Shown: positions 41,576 to 51,595, counted from the first letter of the stretch. The stretch: 64,000 nt of DNA from Thermatribacter velox (GCF_038396615.1 NZ_CP121689.1:496001-560000), one strand, 5' to 3'. The notes: a model not told the origin generated them from the letters alone. A program made the numbers and translations.

Positions 41576-42559
41576 TCAATGGGTGTGGATTTCCACCACA
41601 TCCCCGTCTTCAAGCTGGTAATCAACGGGAACGAACTGACCTTCGAACTTGACCGAACCCCACACCCTTGCTCCTCGAGTAGAGCTGGCAACTTCTTTGT
41701 GAATGAGTTCCGCAAGGTCCATTACCGTTTGTCCCTTGAAGAGCACAAAGGGGCGAGACATGTCTGGTGGTCGGTTGGGAGGTTTACTATACACCCTAAT
41801 AATTCCAGCTATTTCAAAGATGCGTTTTTTGAGTTCTGCTTTTCCTTTCTCGTCAATGTTTTTCAGGGATATTGCCCAAACCGGAAACTCTTCTTTCCAT
41901 AGTTCTTCAACCAGGGAAAAGATTTCCTGGTCTTCCGGACGCTCTACCTTGTTACAGAGAAGCAGGGTTCGCAGAGTGTGCCACTCTGGTATTTCTTTAT
42001 TCAAGGAAATACGGTACTTTTCCAGTTTATTCCGAATGTTCTCTATTTCCTCAAGCAAGGTGGCGCTTTTCGCGTCTACGACCAGCAAGCAGGCACGCAC
42101 CCGTTGCAGGGCAGAAGCAAAGTTGCCTTCCAACTCCTTTTCAGCGATGGGTGGAAAATCGATGAGTTGAATCTGGATGTTTTCGTATTCCATCATTCCT
42201 GGTAAGGGTCGATAAGTGGTGAAAGGATAATCTGCAATTTGGGGTGAGGCGTTGGTGAGAGTTGCAAGAAGTGTCGATTTTCCACTGTTCGGTGGGCCAA
42301 TTATGGCTATCTGGGTAGCCCCTGCTTTCTCAATGTAGAAAGGGTTAAAAGTGCTTCCTTTCCTGGATTTTTCTTTCTGAAGACTTTTTCGCATGCGGGA
42401 GATCTTTTGCTTGATTTCTGCTTGCAATTTTTCAGTGCCTTTATGTTTAGGTATGGTGCGTAACATTTCTTCGAGAGCCTGGAGTTTTTCGGCTTCGCTT
42501 TTAGCTTCTCGGTATCTTCTTTCCACTTCGAAATACTGGGGAGGTAAGTTAGCAGGCAT
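41576..42559 (-). CDS. TGS-domain GTPase (DRG/Obg-related)
   Basis: About 327 aa. A coiled, charged N-terminus (residues 1-80) is followed by the GTPase core: P-loop GPPNSGKSTLLATLTNA, DFPP in the G3 position, NKVE as G4. The C-terminal TGS domain is VLFKGQTVMDLAELIHKEVA. This is the DRG architecture, more often seen in archaea and eukaryotes, where it acts with ribosomes. ATG 42559 has GAGG 7 nt upstream; TTG 42565 is less likely. Confidence 0.88.
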   Translation of the reverse strand: MPANLPPQYFEVERRYREAKSEAEKLQALEEMLRTIPKHKGTEKLQAEIKQKISRMRKSLQKEKSRKGSTFNPFYIEKAGATQIAIIGPPNSGKSTLLATLTNASPQIADYPFTTYRPLPGMMEYENIQIQLIDFPPIAEKELEGNFASALQRVRACLLVVDAKSATLLEEIENIRNKLEKYRISLNKEIPEWHTLRTLLLCNKVERPEDQEIFSLVEELWKEEFPVWAISLKNIDEKGKAELKKRIFEIAGIIRVYSKPPNRPPDMSRPFVLFKGQTVMDLAELIHKEVASSTRGARVWGSVKFEGQFVPVDYQLEDGDVVEIHTH

Positions 42560-42637
42560 TCTCAAACCTCTTTTTAACTTCCTATTTCTTCAGATTCTAA
42601 ATGTTTAGTAAAACGTAAACAAAAAATTACTGCCCAC

Positions 42638-42666
42638 TTGACGCTTCAGAAATATACGGCTAACAT
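42638..42666 (+). promoter_or_regulatory. Promoter of parA-ftsZ
   Basis: TTGACG (42638-42643), a 17-bp spacer and TAACAT (42661-42666), about 80 bp before the ParA start. The rest of the ~180-bp gap shows only AT-rich sequence. Confidence 0.5.
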
Positions 42667-42746
42667 TAACATAAGCGGGCGGTTTTTATTCTACCACGCC
42701 TTTTCTTATTTTTGAAGAAAGGGTTATTCGGATAGTGGGGGATGCG

Positions 42747-43553
42747 ATGCGCATTATTGCTGTGGCTAACCAGAAGGGAGGGGTGGCAAAGACCACAACC
42801 ACCATCAACCTTGGTGCTTCCTTAGCATACCATGCTCGTAAGGTTTTAATTATCGATATGGATCCTCAGGCTCACTCTACACTGGGTTTGGGTTTTGAAC
42901 CCAACGAATTTGAGAAAACTATCCTGAATGTTCTGGAACCCCCGCGCAGCCCCTACAAGCTTCCCCTGCGTGAGGTTATTGTGCCCACCAGAACTGCCAA
43001 TCTTTATCTTGTTCCTGCCAATATTGACCTTGCAGGTGCTGAGTATCGGTTAATTGACAAGCTGGGGAGAGAAGATTTTCTCAACTCCAGCATCCAGAAG
43101 AGTAATCTCGACTTTGACTACATCCTTATTGATTGTCCCCCCTCGCTGGGTATACTGACCATTAATGCTTTAAAAGCAGCCCGTGAGGTCATTGTTACCA
43201 TACAACCTCACTATTTTGCCCTGCGAGGCATTGAAGAGTTTATGGAAACTATTGAGTTAATGCGTGAAAATCTGAGGCATGAACCAGAAGTGTTTGTATT
43301 GATAACCATTGCCGATGTGAGAACCAATCTTTACAAGGAAGTAATTGGAGAGATCAAAAGGTATTTTGGCGATCGAATGTTTAAAACCATCATTCATAAG
43401 AATATTGCTCTTGCGGAAGCGACCAGTCACGGAATGCCGGTTATTGAGTATGAACCCACCTCAAGTGGTGCTCAAAACTACTTATCTTTGGCAAAGGAGG
43501 TGATTCGTTTTGAAAAAGAAAAGCCTAAAGCGCGGCTTCTCAGAAAGAATTGA
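42747..43553 (+). CDS. parA: ParA/Soj-family ATPase
   Basis: 268 aa. The deviant Walker A is NQKGGVAKTTTTINLGASLA with both signature lysines' neighbourhood. Walker A-prime is IIDMDPQAHSTLGLG and Walker B is YILIDCPPSLG. It matches chromosomal ParA/Soj more than MinD (no C-terminal amphipathic helix is evident). No parB follows; instead ftsZ starts inside its 3' end (44-bp overlap). ATG 42747 is chosen; GTG 42735 is an alternative. Placement suggests a role tied to division-site placement or to DNA segregation coordinated with FtsZ. Confidence 0.9.
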   Translation: MRIIAVANQKGGVAKTTTTINLGASLAYHARKVLIIDMDPQAHSTLGLGFEPNEFEKTILNVLEPPRSPYKLPLREVIVPTRTANLYLVPANIDLAGAEYRLIDKLGREDFLNSSIQKSNLDFDYILIDCPPSLGILTINALKAAREVIVTIQPHYFALRGIEEFMETIELMRENLRHEPEVFVLITIADVRTNLYKEVIGEIKRYFGDRMFKTIIHKNIALAEATSHGMPVIEYEPTSSGAQNYLSLAKEVIRFEKEKPKARLLRKN

Positions 43554-44823
43554 CTTTAAACGAGAGCTTATTCGAGATACGACACGTGGTCTTGATTCGG
43601 AAGAAACAGTGCGAGAAGAAACTTTGTCAACCCCTAAAAAGTCGACGGCCAAGAAAACGGTTCCTCGCGCTAAAAAGAAAGAGGCCGCAGAGAAAGTAGC
43701 TACCATTAAGGTTATTGGTGTCGGAGGAGGGGGCACTAACGCTGTAAACCAGATGATAGAGGCGGGGATAGAAAGCGTTGACCTGATAGTGGTTAACACG
43801 GACATTCAGTCTTTGCAATGTTCTCTGGCACCTCAAAAAATCCAGATTGGAGCTTCGCTCACCAGAGGCTTGGGAACCGGTGGCAATCCCAAATTGGGAG
43901 AAGATGCCGCTCGGATGGACAAGGAAAAAATTGCCCAGCTTGTTGAAGGAGCAGACCTGGTTTTTGTGACTGCCTGCATGGGAGGTGGTACTGGTACTGG
44001 TGCTTCTCCGGTAATAGCAGAGTTAGCCCGTGAGGCGGGAGCTTTGACCATAGGAGTAGTAACCAAACCTTTCAGTTTTGAAGGAGCGCGTCGAGCAAGG
44101 CAAGCCTCAGAAGGTATTGAAAACTTGCGCAAAGTGGTCGATGCACTTATCGTGATTCCCAATGACCGCTTGATGGAGATAGCGGACCGGGACACTTCAT
44201 TGAGAGAAGCGTTTAAAAAGGCAGATTTTGTTCTCTACCAGGCAGTGAGAGGCATTGCTGACCTCATTACTTCGCCTCAGGATATCAACCTGGACCTTGC
44301 CGATTTGCGAACAGTACTTACTGGAGCGGGAACGGTTCTTATCGGTATCGGTCATGGTCGGGGTAAAGACAAAGCCAAGCAAGCTGCAGAGATGGCTATT
44401 TCCAGTCCTTTGCTGGAAGTTTCCATTAGAGGCGCCCGGTCTATCCTTTTAAGCATTACTGGTGGTCCAGATACAGGGATTCACGAAGTCAAGCAAATTG
44501 TTGACATTATTAATAAGGCTGCAGGTACAGAAACTGACCTTCTTTTTGGCAATAAGATAGATCCTGAGTTCAGCAACGAAATACTGGTGACGCTGGTAGC
44601 AACCCGTTTTGAATCTGCACTTGAGGAAAAAACAGAAGAAGTTCCTCCCCTGGTTGAGAATATTGCCGTTGATGCGCTTGAGCAAGATATTGATGACAAG
44701 CTCATCATTGAAGACGACCTTGATGTTCCTGCTTTTTTGAGGGAAGAACAAAAGAAAGGTTCAGAAGGAAAAGCACGTCTTGATGAAGTGCTGGGGATTT
44801 TTAAGCGATCAAGGAGGGAATAA
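43510..44823 (+). CDS. ftsZ: Cell division protein FtsZ with basic N-terminal extension
   Basis: 437 aa. The GTP motifs are complete: VIGVGGGGTNAVNQMI (residues ~68-83), GGGTGTGASPVIAELA as tubulin signature, IPNDRLMEIAD, and the synergy loop NLDLADLRTVLTGAG with its Asp. The C-terminal tail has DVPAFLR, matching the DIPAFLR peptide that binds FtsA or ZipA-like partners. The G-box starts about 50 residues later than usual; the extra part is rich in Lys and Arg. TTG 43510 lies 9 nt after AAAGGAGG inside parA. Confidence 0.95.
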   Translation: MKKKSLKRGFSERIDFKRELIRDTTRGLDSEETVREETLSTPKKSTAKKTVPRAKKKEAAEKVATIKVIGVGGGGTNAVNQMIEAGIESVDLIVVNTDIQSLQCSLAPQKIQIGASLTRGLGTGGNPKLGEDAARMDKEKIAQLVEGADLVFVTACMGGGTGTGASPVIAELAREAGALTIGVVTKPFSFEGARRARQASEGIENLRKVVDALIVIPNDRLMEIADRDTSLREAFKKADFVLYQAVRGIADLITSPQDINLDLADLRTVLTGAGTVLIGIGHGRGKDKAKQAAEMAISSPLLEVSIRGARSILLSITGGPDTGIHEVKQIVDIINKAAGTETDLLFGNKIDPEFSNEILVTLVATRFESALEEKTEEVPPLVENIAVDALEQDIDDKLIIEDDLDVPAFLREEQKKGSEGKARLDEVLGIFKRSRRE

Positions 44824-44829
44824 GCAGCT

Positions 44830-45918
44830 ATGGCTTTTCTTTTTGGTAAAGAGTTAACCAGAGAAGAAATACTGAAAAGAGTAGGTGATATTTCTCAGAT
44901 AGGTGGAGTGAGATTAGCCTGCCTTGCTGATGGTGTGGAGCGGGGAGTTCGTATAGCGGAGGTAAATACCGGAGGTGGACTCTACTATACCGTCTTGCTG
45001 GACCGAGGTATGGACATTGCCTGGACTTCTTATAAAGGAATAAGCATAGCCTGGCGCTCAGCAACCGGCAATCTTTCACCCTTTTTCTTCGAACCGGAAG
45101 GTTTGGGTTGGTTGCGTGGTTTCCACGGGGGATTGATGAATACTTGTGGTCTTACCTATCACGGAGCTCCCTGCAAAGATGAAAGTACTCACCCCTTTCT
45201 CGAGGAAGAGGAACTGGGCCTTCACGGAAGAGCTTCCTTTACTCCTGCAAGCTGTGTTTGGGCTGATGGAGAATGGCAGGGGGACCAGTATATTTTCTGG
45301 GTTCAAGGCAAAGTTCGCGAAGCCATTGTATTCGGCGACAAGCTGGTCTTGCACCGCAAAATCTGGGGCCGCTTGGGAGAAAACGTTATTTACATTGAGG
45401 ATAGAGTACGCAACGAGGGTTCCCAGGATAGTCCCTTTATGATTCTGTATCACGTTAATGTTGGTTATCCGGTTCTTGACGAAGGTAGTCGTTTGCTTTT
45501 GCCAGTGACCAAAACTGTCCCCCGGGATAAACATGCTGAAGCAGGCAAGGATGAATGGGACCGATTCACGGTTCCTCAGAAAGGGTACTTTGAAAAGGTG
45601 TATCTTCATTATCCGAAAACTCTTGAGGACGGCAAATCGGCCTCTCTCCTTTTGAACGAAAAAATACAACTTGGAATTTATCTTAAGTTTGATGTTCAGG
45701 CTTTACCTTACTTTACAGAGTGGAAGATGCTGGGCGAGGGAGAATATGTGCTGGGTATGGAACCTGGAAATGCCTTTCCACTGGGAAGGAGTAAAGAGCG
45801 CAGTGAAGGAAGACTCCAATTCCTAAAACCTGGTGAGGAAAAGCGCATTACTCTTGAGATAGGTGTGCTTGATACTGCAGACCAGATAAAGAGATTTTGT
45901 GAGTATCTGGGGGTTTAA
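44830..45918 (+). CDS. Aldose-1-epimerase-like protein (DUF4432)
   Basis: 362 aa with the galactose mutarotase-like beta-sandwich pattern: LLDRGMDIAWTSYKGISIAW, GGLMNTCGLTYHGAP, LGLHGRASFTPA, and PFMILYHVNVGYPVLDEGS. These fit the DUF4432 group, where His and Glu residues sit at the epimerase active site. It may epimerise or otherwise bind a sugar. It follows ftsZ by 6 bp, which implies co-transcription without an obvious functional link. Confidence 0.85.
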   Translation: MAFLFGKELTREEILKRVGDISQIGGVRLACLADGVERGVRIAEVNTGGGLYYTVLLDRGMDIAWTSYKGISIAWRSATGNLSPFFFEPEGLGWLRGFHGGLMNTCGLTYHGAPCKDESTHPFLEEEELGLHGRASFTPASCVWADGEWQGDQYIFWVQGKVREAIVFGDKLVLHRKIWGRLGENVIYIEDRVRNEGSQDSPFMILYHVNVGYPVLDEGSRLLLPVTKTVPRDKHAEAGKDEWDRFTVPQKGYFEKVYLHYPKTLEDGKSASLLLNEKIQLGIYLKFDVQALPYFTEWKMLGEGEYVLGMEPGNAFPLGRSKERSEGRLQFLKPGEEKRITLEIGVLDTADQIKRFCEYLGV

Positions 45919-45919
45919 C

Positions 45920-48028
45920 CTAAAAAAGCTTTTCAATTGAAAAAGAGCCTTTCCATATCAGAGAGTAATAGAGGTAGTTGACAAGCACTTTTTCAAGGTA
46001 TCCTTTGGTTTCGGGAAAGGGGATACTCTCGAAAAAGAGGTCGGGATTTTCTGAATAACTTTGCAGCCATTGTTTTACCCTGCCTGGTCCGGCATTGTAA
46101 GAGCAGATGGTAGGAATTAGTTTTCCTTCAAACTGCTTTAAAAGGTAATCGAGATAGGCAACACCGATGTGGATGTTAATTTCGGGTTGCAATAGGGTTT
46201 CTTCATCAATGGTTTCGAGCTTAAGTTTTATCTTGCCGGTTTCCAGCATCCACTGTGCTGTTTGGGGCATGAGCTGTGCAAGCCCCAGAGCTCCTGCCCG
46301 GGATTGACTGGCAACCTCGAAAAGGCTTTCAGCACGAATCACTGAAAACACTAAGTAAGGGTCTACTTCCGGAAAGAGACGGGTAGCCTTTTCAACTTCT
46401 TGCTTAAAAAAGAGGGGATAAAGGTTTCGGAGTAGAAATAAATTATGGTTGGTTTGGGAGAAGTTTTGTTGTAAGTAGAGGGTATGGAGAATAGCCTTGC
46501 GATATTCACCCATACTGATGTAAAGCCTTACGAACTCAAGGTGTAATAACTTTGCAGAGGGGTTTTTGTGGTAAAGAAAGAGTAGCTCTATCTCTGCGTT
46601 TTGGTAAAACCCCTTTTCTTTCAAAAAAAGATAGCTCTTCCAGTGTTCTCTGGCTTTTTCAAGCTGGGTTGATAAGTTTTGCGGATAGTTTTCTATCACC
46701 GGAAGTGGTCGGTCCTCGATGTGAAAGTGTTCCTGCGGATTATAGCCTTTTTGGATTAGCTCCTGCCAGCTACGCACGAAATAGTAGTCGATGTTTTCGT
46801 CTTTGAGAATTTCCCATAAGAGTTCTGGTTCGCTGTTTTTACCCAGTTTATAAGACCAGAAAAGAGCCCGGTTTTTGTGCTGAGGGAACTTTTGCAAACC
46901 TTCCAGAGCTGCTTGGATTTGTTCGGGGTTGTTCTCTCTCAATGCTTTTTGGAACCATACAAGATAGAAGGTATCTCTCTGGGGGAAAAGCTCCAGCGCC
47001 TTATGGAGAACGAGTGAATAGTTTGTATCATCTCCCAGACTCTGGTAACAGGTAAGAAGATTGAGGTAAACACTGAAAAGATATGGAGAATGGGGATAGG
47101 CCTGGAGCAATTTCTGATAGTGATTTATGGCTTCGGGGTAATTTGCGGAGCGCTGGCTTAGGACCCCCTGGTAAAAGAGTAACGTTTCCTGGAGATAAGT
47201 TTCTTTACTGTACTTTTCAAGGAGTTTTTGTAGTTGGGGTAGGTCGTTAACAGTAAGCAGGTATCGTATTTGCAAGCTGAGAAGATTTTCTTTTTGTAAG
47301 GGGTTGAGAGAACGTTTTTCCACTTCTTGGAGTATGCTTTTGGTTTCCTCAAAAAGATTCAGAGAAAGTGCAAACGAAGCCAGGTCCAGAAGTGAACCTA
47401 CAGAAAAGCTTTCCAACTTTAGCTCGGGAAAGATTTGTGAAAACAATTCCCTGGTTGGAAGATATTTCTGGGTGGAGTATTGCTTGAAGACCGTTTTTAA
47501 AAGCAGCCCTGCTTCGTTATATTTGCCCTTTTGAGCAAGCGTTTTCACCATCAAGGCCAGGGATTGCTGGCGCTGCTCAGCCAGAAAGGCATGTTGCAGG
47601 GCTTTTATGGTATAGGTCAAGGCTTGTTGAGAATAACCGTTTTTGAGGTAGCGTTCTGCGCTCTGGTGGTAAATTGAAAAGAGAAGAGGGGAGTCTGGGA
47701 AAAGCTTTTCAGCAAGCGATAACCAAAGAGGAGCTTTTTGTAGGAACGAGGCGTCGGAAAGAGCAGAAAGCCAAAGGTATAAGGCGTGGTCGATGCAAAA
47801 TAATTCGCTTTCTCCAAGGCTTTGCAGGATTCGTATTTCGGCCTCGTCCATTTTTCCCCTTTCGACTAAAGCAGCGATTTGCAAGAAGTTTTCCTGGTTC
47901 TCTGCTTCACAGGATGGTTTCCAGAAAGAGAAAAGAACCATTAAAATTAAGAGTGAGAAGGCAATACTGGCGGTTTTTCGCGGAGATAAATACAGCGAGA
48001 GCGTTTTCGTTCTCTTTTTGCTTTCCAT
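45920..48028 (-). CDS. Soluble lytic murein transglycosylase (Slt-like) with TPR region
   Basis: 702 aa. The N-terminal hydrophobic segment (residues ~18-37, ending near SCEAEN) exports or anchors it. A long helical middle contains TPR-like repeats (YPEAINHYQKLLQAYPHSPY). The C-terminal SLT domain (about 560-690) has VIRAESLFEVASQSRAGALG with the catalytic Glu, then GLAQLMPQTA and CSYNAGPGRVKQWLQ. It cleaves peptidoglycan in the periplasm. It ends 1 bp from the convergent DUF4432 gene. Confidence 0.92.
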   Translation of the reverse strand: MESKKRTKTLSLYLSPRKTASIAFSLLILMVLFSFWKPSCEAENQENFLQIAALVERGKMDEAEIRILQSLGESELFCIDHALYLWLSALSDASFLQKAPLWLSLAEKLFPDSPLLFSIYHQSAERYLKNGYSQQALTYTIKALQHAFLAEQRQQSLALMVKTLAQKGKYNEAGLLLKTVFKQYSTQKYLPTRELFSQIFPELKLESFSVGSLLDLASFALSLNLFEETKSILQEVEKRSLNPLQKENLLSLQIRYLLTVNDLPQLQKLLEKYSKETYLQETLLFYQGVLSQRSANYPEAINHYQKLLQAYPHSPYLFSVYLNLLTCYQSLGDDTNYSLVLHKALELFPQRDTFYLVWFQKALRENNPEQIQAALEGLQKFPQHKNRALFWSYKLGKNSEPELLWEILKDENIDYYFVRSWQELIQKGYNPQEHFHIEDRPLPVIENYPQNLSTQLEKAREHWKSYLFLKEKGFYQNAEIELLFLYHKNPSAKLLHLEFVRLYISMGEYRKAILHTLYLQQNFSQTNHNLFLLRNLYPLFFKQEVEKATRLFPEVDPYLVFSVIRAESLFEVASQSRAGALGLAQLMPQTAQWMLETGKIKLKLETIDEETLLQPEINIHIGVAYLDYLLKQFEGKLIPTICSYNAGPGRVKQWLQSYSENPDLFFESIPFPETKGYLEKVLVNYLYYSLIWKGSFSIEKLF

Positions 48029-48081
48029 TTGTGGGTTATGATACCATTGTTAGGTAAAGGTTGCAAAGGGGATGGAGGGTC

Positions 48082-49833
48082 ATGAGGAACCAGGAAGTGG
48101 CCAAGATACTTCGGGACATCGCTACTTTGCTCGAGATTAAAGGCGAAAATCGCTTCAGGGTGGTTGCTCATGAAGAAGCTGCGCGACGTATAGAATCCTG
48201 GCCGGAGCCAATTGAGGAAGTGTGGCAAAGAGGCGAACTTACCAAAATACCGGGTATTGGAGCGAGTATTGCTGCAAAGATTTCAGAATACCTGCAGACA
48301 GGAAAGATGCAATACCTTGAGGAATTAACCCGGGAAGTTCCTCCTGAACTCATCGAGCTTACCAGAGTTCCAGGAGTTGGCCCCAAGCTTGCCAAGTTAC
48401 TGTATGAGGAACTGGGTATAAAGAGCTTGGAAGAGCTTGAGAAAGCAATCGCTGAAAAAAAGCTTCGCAATCTTCCTCGCTTGGGTGTCAAGAGTGAAGA
48501 AAAGATTAAAAAAGGCCTTGAGATGTTGAAGCGCCAGAAAGGGAGAATGCTCCTTGGGCAGGTATTACCAGTAGTTGAAGAAATTGTGGCCCTACTTCAA
48601 GAAAAGACCGGTGTTGAACAAATAAGTCCTGCAGGAAGCGTGCGCCGCATGAAAGAAACCATAGGAGACATAGACATTCTGGTGGCCAGTTCTCAAGCAG
48701 AGAAAATAATGGATGTGTTCGTTACTTTACCTATGGTGAGAGAGGTTCTTGCCAAAGGGGCTACCAAATCAAGCGTTGTGCTTCATGATGGTTTGCAAGT
48801 TGACTTGAGGGTGGTAGAACCAGTTTCTTTTGGGGCGGCGCTCCAGTATTTTACTGGTTCGAAGGCCCATAATATTAGACTGCGAGAGATTGCAATCAGG
48901 AAAGGGTTGAAAGTCAATGAATACGGAATTTTCAGGATAGATAGTGGCCAGCGGGTGGGTGGCGAAAGAGAAGAGGAAATTTACGAGGTTCTGGGTATGG
49001 AGTGGATTCCTCCTGAGTTGCGTGAAGATCAGGGGGAAATCGAGGCTGCGCTTGAAAAGAGACTTCCTGTTTTGATAGAGCTTGCAGACATCAAGGGAGA
49101 CTTGCATGTGCATTCCCGCTGGAGTGATGGGTTGAGTTCTATCGAAGAAATGGCTGAAGCAGCTCTGAAGAGAGGGTATCAGTATCTGGCTATCTGTGAT
49201 CACACTCAATCCCTTGCAGTGGCTTCTGGGCTTGGTCCCGAAGACCTGAAAGAGCGAGATAAAGAGATTCGAGAGTGGAACAGTAGAAGAAAAGGGTTGT
49301 TGCTGCTTTCAGGTGTGGAAGTAAACATATTGAGCGACGGCTCTCTGGACCTTGCAGATGAAGATCTGGCAAAACTCGATGTAGTGATAGGAGGCTTGCA
49401 TTCAGGTTTGAACCAATCGAGAGAAAAAATTATGATGCGTCTTGAAAAAGCTATGCACAATCCTTATGTCCAGGCAATCAGCCATCCTACGGGGAGACTT
49501 ATCAACAAGAGGGAAGCCTACAGCGTGGAGCTGGACAGCTTGCTGGAACTGGCATCTCGGACAGGCACCTTTCTGGAAATCAACGCCCAACCGGAGCGTC
49601 TGGATTTGCGCGACATTGATGCTCGCAAGGCCAAAGAAAGTTTTGGTTTGAAGGTGATTATCTCTACTGATGCTCATGAGCCTAAATCTCTTGATTACAT
49701 GCGTCTTGGAGTAGCGCAAGCCAGGAGAGCCTGGCTTACCGCTTGCGATGTTTTAAACACCTATGACCTGGAGAAACTCTTGGACTATCTATCTCGAAAG
49801 AGGAAAACCAGGGCAGGAAGCATTCCTGATTAA
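48082..49833 (+). CDS. polX: DNA polymerase X with PHP domain
   Basis: 583 aa. The N-terminal 8-kDa and helix-hairpin-helix regions contain LTKIPGIGASIAAKISEYL and RVPGVGPKLAKLLYEELG. The nucleotidyltransferase site is AGSVRRMKETIGDIDILVA, with the Gly-Ser and the two Asp of DID. The C-terminal PHP domain (from ~340) has GDLHVHSRWSDG and AICDHTQSL for metal-dependent 3'-5' exonuclease or phosphatase activity. Bacterial PolX acts in base-excision repair. ATG 48082 is favoured by AAAGGGG 10 nt upstream; it abuts nadE without a gap. Confidence 0.94.
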   Translation: MRNQEVAKILRDIATLLEIKGENRFRVVAHEEAARRIESWPEPIEEVWQRGELTKIPGIGASIAAKISEYLQTGKMQYLEELTREVPPELIELTRVPGVGPKLAKLLYEELGIKSLEELEKAIAEKKLRNLPRLGVKSEEKIKKGLEMLKRQKGRMLLGQVLPVVEEIVALLQEKTGVEQISPAGSVRRMKETIGDIDILVASSQAEKIMDVFVTLPMVREVLAKGATKSSVVLHDGLQVDLRVVEPVSFGAALQYFTGSKAHNIRLREIAIRKGLKVNEYGIFRIDSGQRVGGEREEEIYEVLGMEWIPPELREDQGEIEAALEKRLPVLIELADIKGDLHVHSRWSDGLSSIEEMAEAALKRGYQYLAICDHTQSLAVASGLGPEDLKERDKEIREWNSRRKGLLLLSGVEVNILSDGSLDLADEDLAKLDVVIGGLHSGLNQSREKIMMRLEKAMHNPYVQAISHPTGRLINKREAYSVELDSLLELASRTGTFLEINAQPERLDLRDIDARKAKESFGLKVIISTDAHEPKSLDYMRLGVAQARRAWLTACDVLNTYDLEKLLDYLSRKRKTRAGSIPD

Positions 49834-51561
49834 TCAGGGTTCTCTGAAGCGGTTGGTTATAGGCATTCTCCAATCTTTACCGAAAGCGCGAGTCGATATT
49901 TTTATGCCCACTGGGGCTTGTTTTCTTTTGTATTCGTTTTTTCTAAGCATGTCGATGGTTTGTAATATGGTTTCCATTGCAAAGCCTTTGTCTGCTATTT
50001 CTCCGGGGTCGAGATTCTCTTCGATATAGTATCTCAAAATTTCATCGAGGACTTCGTAAGGAGGAAGTTTTTCCTGGTCAGTCTGGTTTGGCCTTAGTTC
50101 GGCTGAGGGCGCTTTTTCAAATACTCTTTGAGGGATAATTGGGGCTCCTTTTTTCTGGTTGTACCATCTGCCTATACGGTAAACATCTGTTTTGTAAACA
50201 TCTTTGATAACAGCGAGTCCTCCTGCCATATCGCCGTAGAGGGTTGCATACCCGGTTGCCATTTCGCTTTTGTTGCCAGTGGTCAGCACCAGCCACCCAA
50301 ACTTGTTGGATAGGGCCATCAGATAATTACCCCTGATTCTGGCTTGCAGGTTTTCTTCTGTGATATCGGGATTTGTCTGCCGGAAAACTTCTTCCAGAGC
50401 CTTCAGGTAGGATTCGAAAACTTTGTTTATGGAAATAGTTAGCGCCTCTATGTTCAGGTTTTGTGCTAACTGGTAAGCATCTTCAAGGCTTTCTCGCGAC
50501 GTATAAGGGGAAGGCATAAGGACTCCCTTAACGTTTTCGCTGCCCAGGGCCTCCGTGGCTATAGTGGCTACTAAAGAGGAATCCATTCCTCCGCTCAATC
50601 CCACCACCACTTTTTTAAAGCCGTTTTTCTTCACGTAATCCCGAACTCCAGTAACCAGAGCCTTAAAGATTTCTTCTTCTCTTTCCATATGGGAACCAGG
50701 CTTTTCCGGATATCTCTCTTTTTTGGGTTTTGGTGGTGGCAATTCCAGAAACTTGAAGGGCAGATTCTGAGTCGACATGTACCTTCGTCGGGGGTCCAGA
50801 AGATTTATTCTGAGGTTTTCATCGAGGTCAATGTCAATAGTGGTTATCTCTTCCTCAAAAGTGCCCCCCTTAAGCACCACTTTGCCATTAGGGTTGCTCA
50901 CCAGGCTGGTTCCGTCAAAGAGTAGTTCGTCCTGCCCCCCTACCATGTTACAATAAGCAATGGCTACATGATAGTCGTAAGCTTTCATGGAAAGGTATTT
51001 TTCCCTGAGCAAGGGTTTACCAACGTAGTAAGGTGAAGCCGAAATGTTGGCTACAAGGTGTACACCACAACCCAGAGTCAATGAAGCCAGTGGCTCCACA
51101 GGATTCCATATGTCTTCACAGATGGTGACACCTATTTTAATTTCTCCCATCTTCAGGACCAGCATTTCCTGGCCGGGTTTAAAATATCGATGTTCGTCAA
51201 AAACGCCGTAATTGGGAAGGGAAATCTTATGGTAAATACCCAGAACTTTGCCATTTTGGATTACGGCTGCCGAATTATGGGCGTCTTCCCGACAATCTAT
51301 AAAACCGACTACCATAGCTACTTGCTTGCCCTCGCTATAAGAAACAAGCTTTTCCAGTGTAGCCTGATTTTCCTTGAGGAAAGAGAGCTTGAGCATGAGG
51401 TCTTCGGGCGGATATCCTGATAGGAAAAGTTCGGGAAAAAGCAAAAGGTCGCTCTCCCTTTGTTCTGCTATTTCCAAAGCCTCCCTGGCTTTTTCAAGGT
51501 TACCCCTAAAGTCCCCCAGAGTTGGGTTTAGCTGTGCGAGAGTTACTCGTAGTTTTTTCAA
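49834..51561 (-). CDS. nadE: Glutamine-hydrolysing NAD+ synthase
   Basis: 575 aa. The N-terminal nitrilase-like glutaminase (about 1-270) has FPELFLSGYPPEDL with the Glu and KIGVTICEDIWNP with the nucleophilic Cys. The C-terminal NAD synthase (about 300-575) has the PP-loop VVGLSGGMDSSLVATIA. It amidates nicotinic acid adenine dinucleotide using glutamine as ammonia source. The TTG start at 51561 follows AAAGGGG by 9 nt. A promoter with exact TATAAT lies about 35 bp upstream. Confidence 0.96.
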   Translation of the reverse strand: MKKLRVTLAQLNPTLGDFRGNLEKAREALEIAEQRESDLLLFPELFLSGYPPEDLMLKLSFLKENQATLEKLVSYSEGKQVAMVVGFIDCREDAHNSAAVIQNGKVLGIYHKISLPNYGVFDEHRYFKPGQEMLVLKMGEIKIGVTICEDIWNPVEPLASLTLGCGVHLVANISASPYYVGKPLLREKYLSMKAYDYHVAIAYCNMVGGQDELLFDGTSLVSNPNGKVVLKGGTFEEEITTIDIDLDENLRINLLDPRRRYMSTQNLPFKFLELPPPKPKKERYPEKPGSHMEREEEIFKALVTGVRDYVKKNGFKKVVVGLSGGMDSSLVATIATEALGSENVKGVLMPSPYTSRESLEDAYQLAQNLNIEALTISINKVFESYLKALEEVFRQTNPDITEENLQARIRGNYLMALSNKFGWLVLTTGNKSEMATGYATLYGDMAGGLAVIKDVYKTDVYRIGRWYNQKKGAPIIPQRVFEKAPSAELRPNQTDQEKLPPYEVLDEILRYYIEENLDPGEIADKGFAMETILQTIDMLRKNEYKRKQAPVGIKISTRAFGKDWRMPITNRFREP

Positions 51562-51595
51562 GCTTCATAACCCCTTTGTTGCTTTACTTCAAGAA

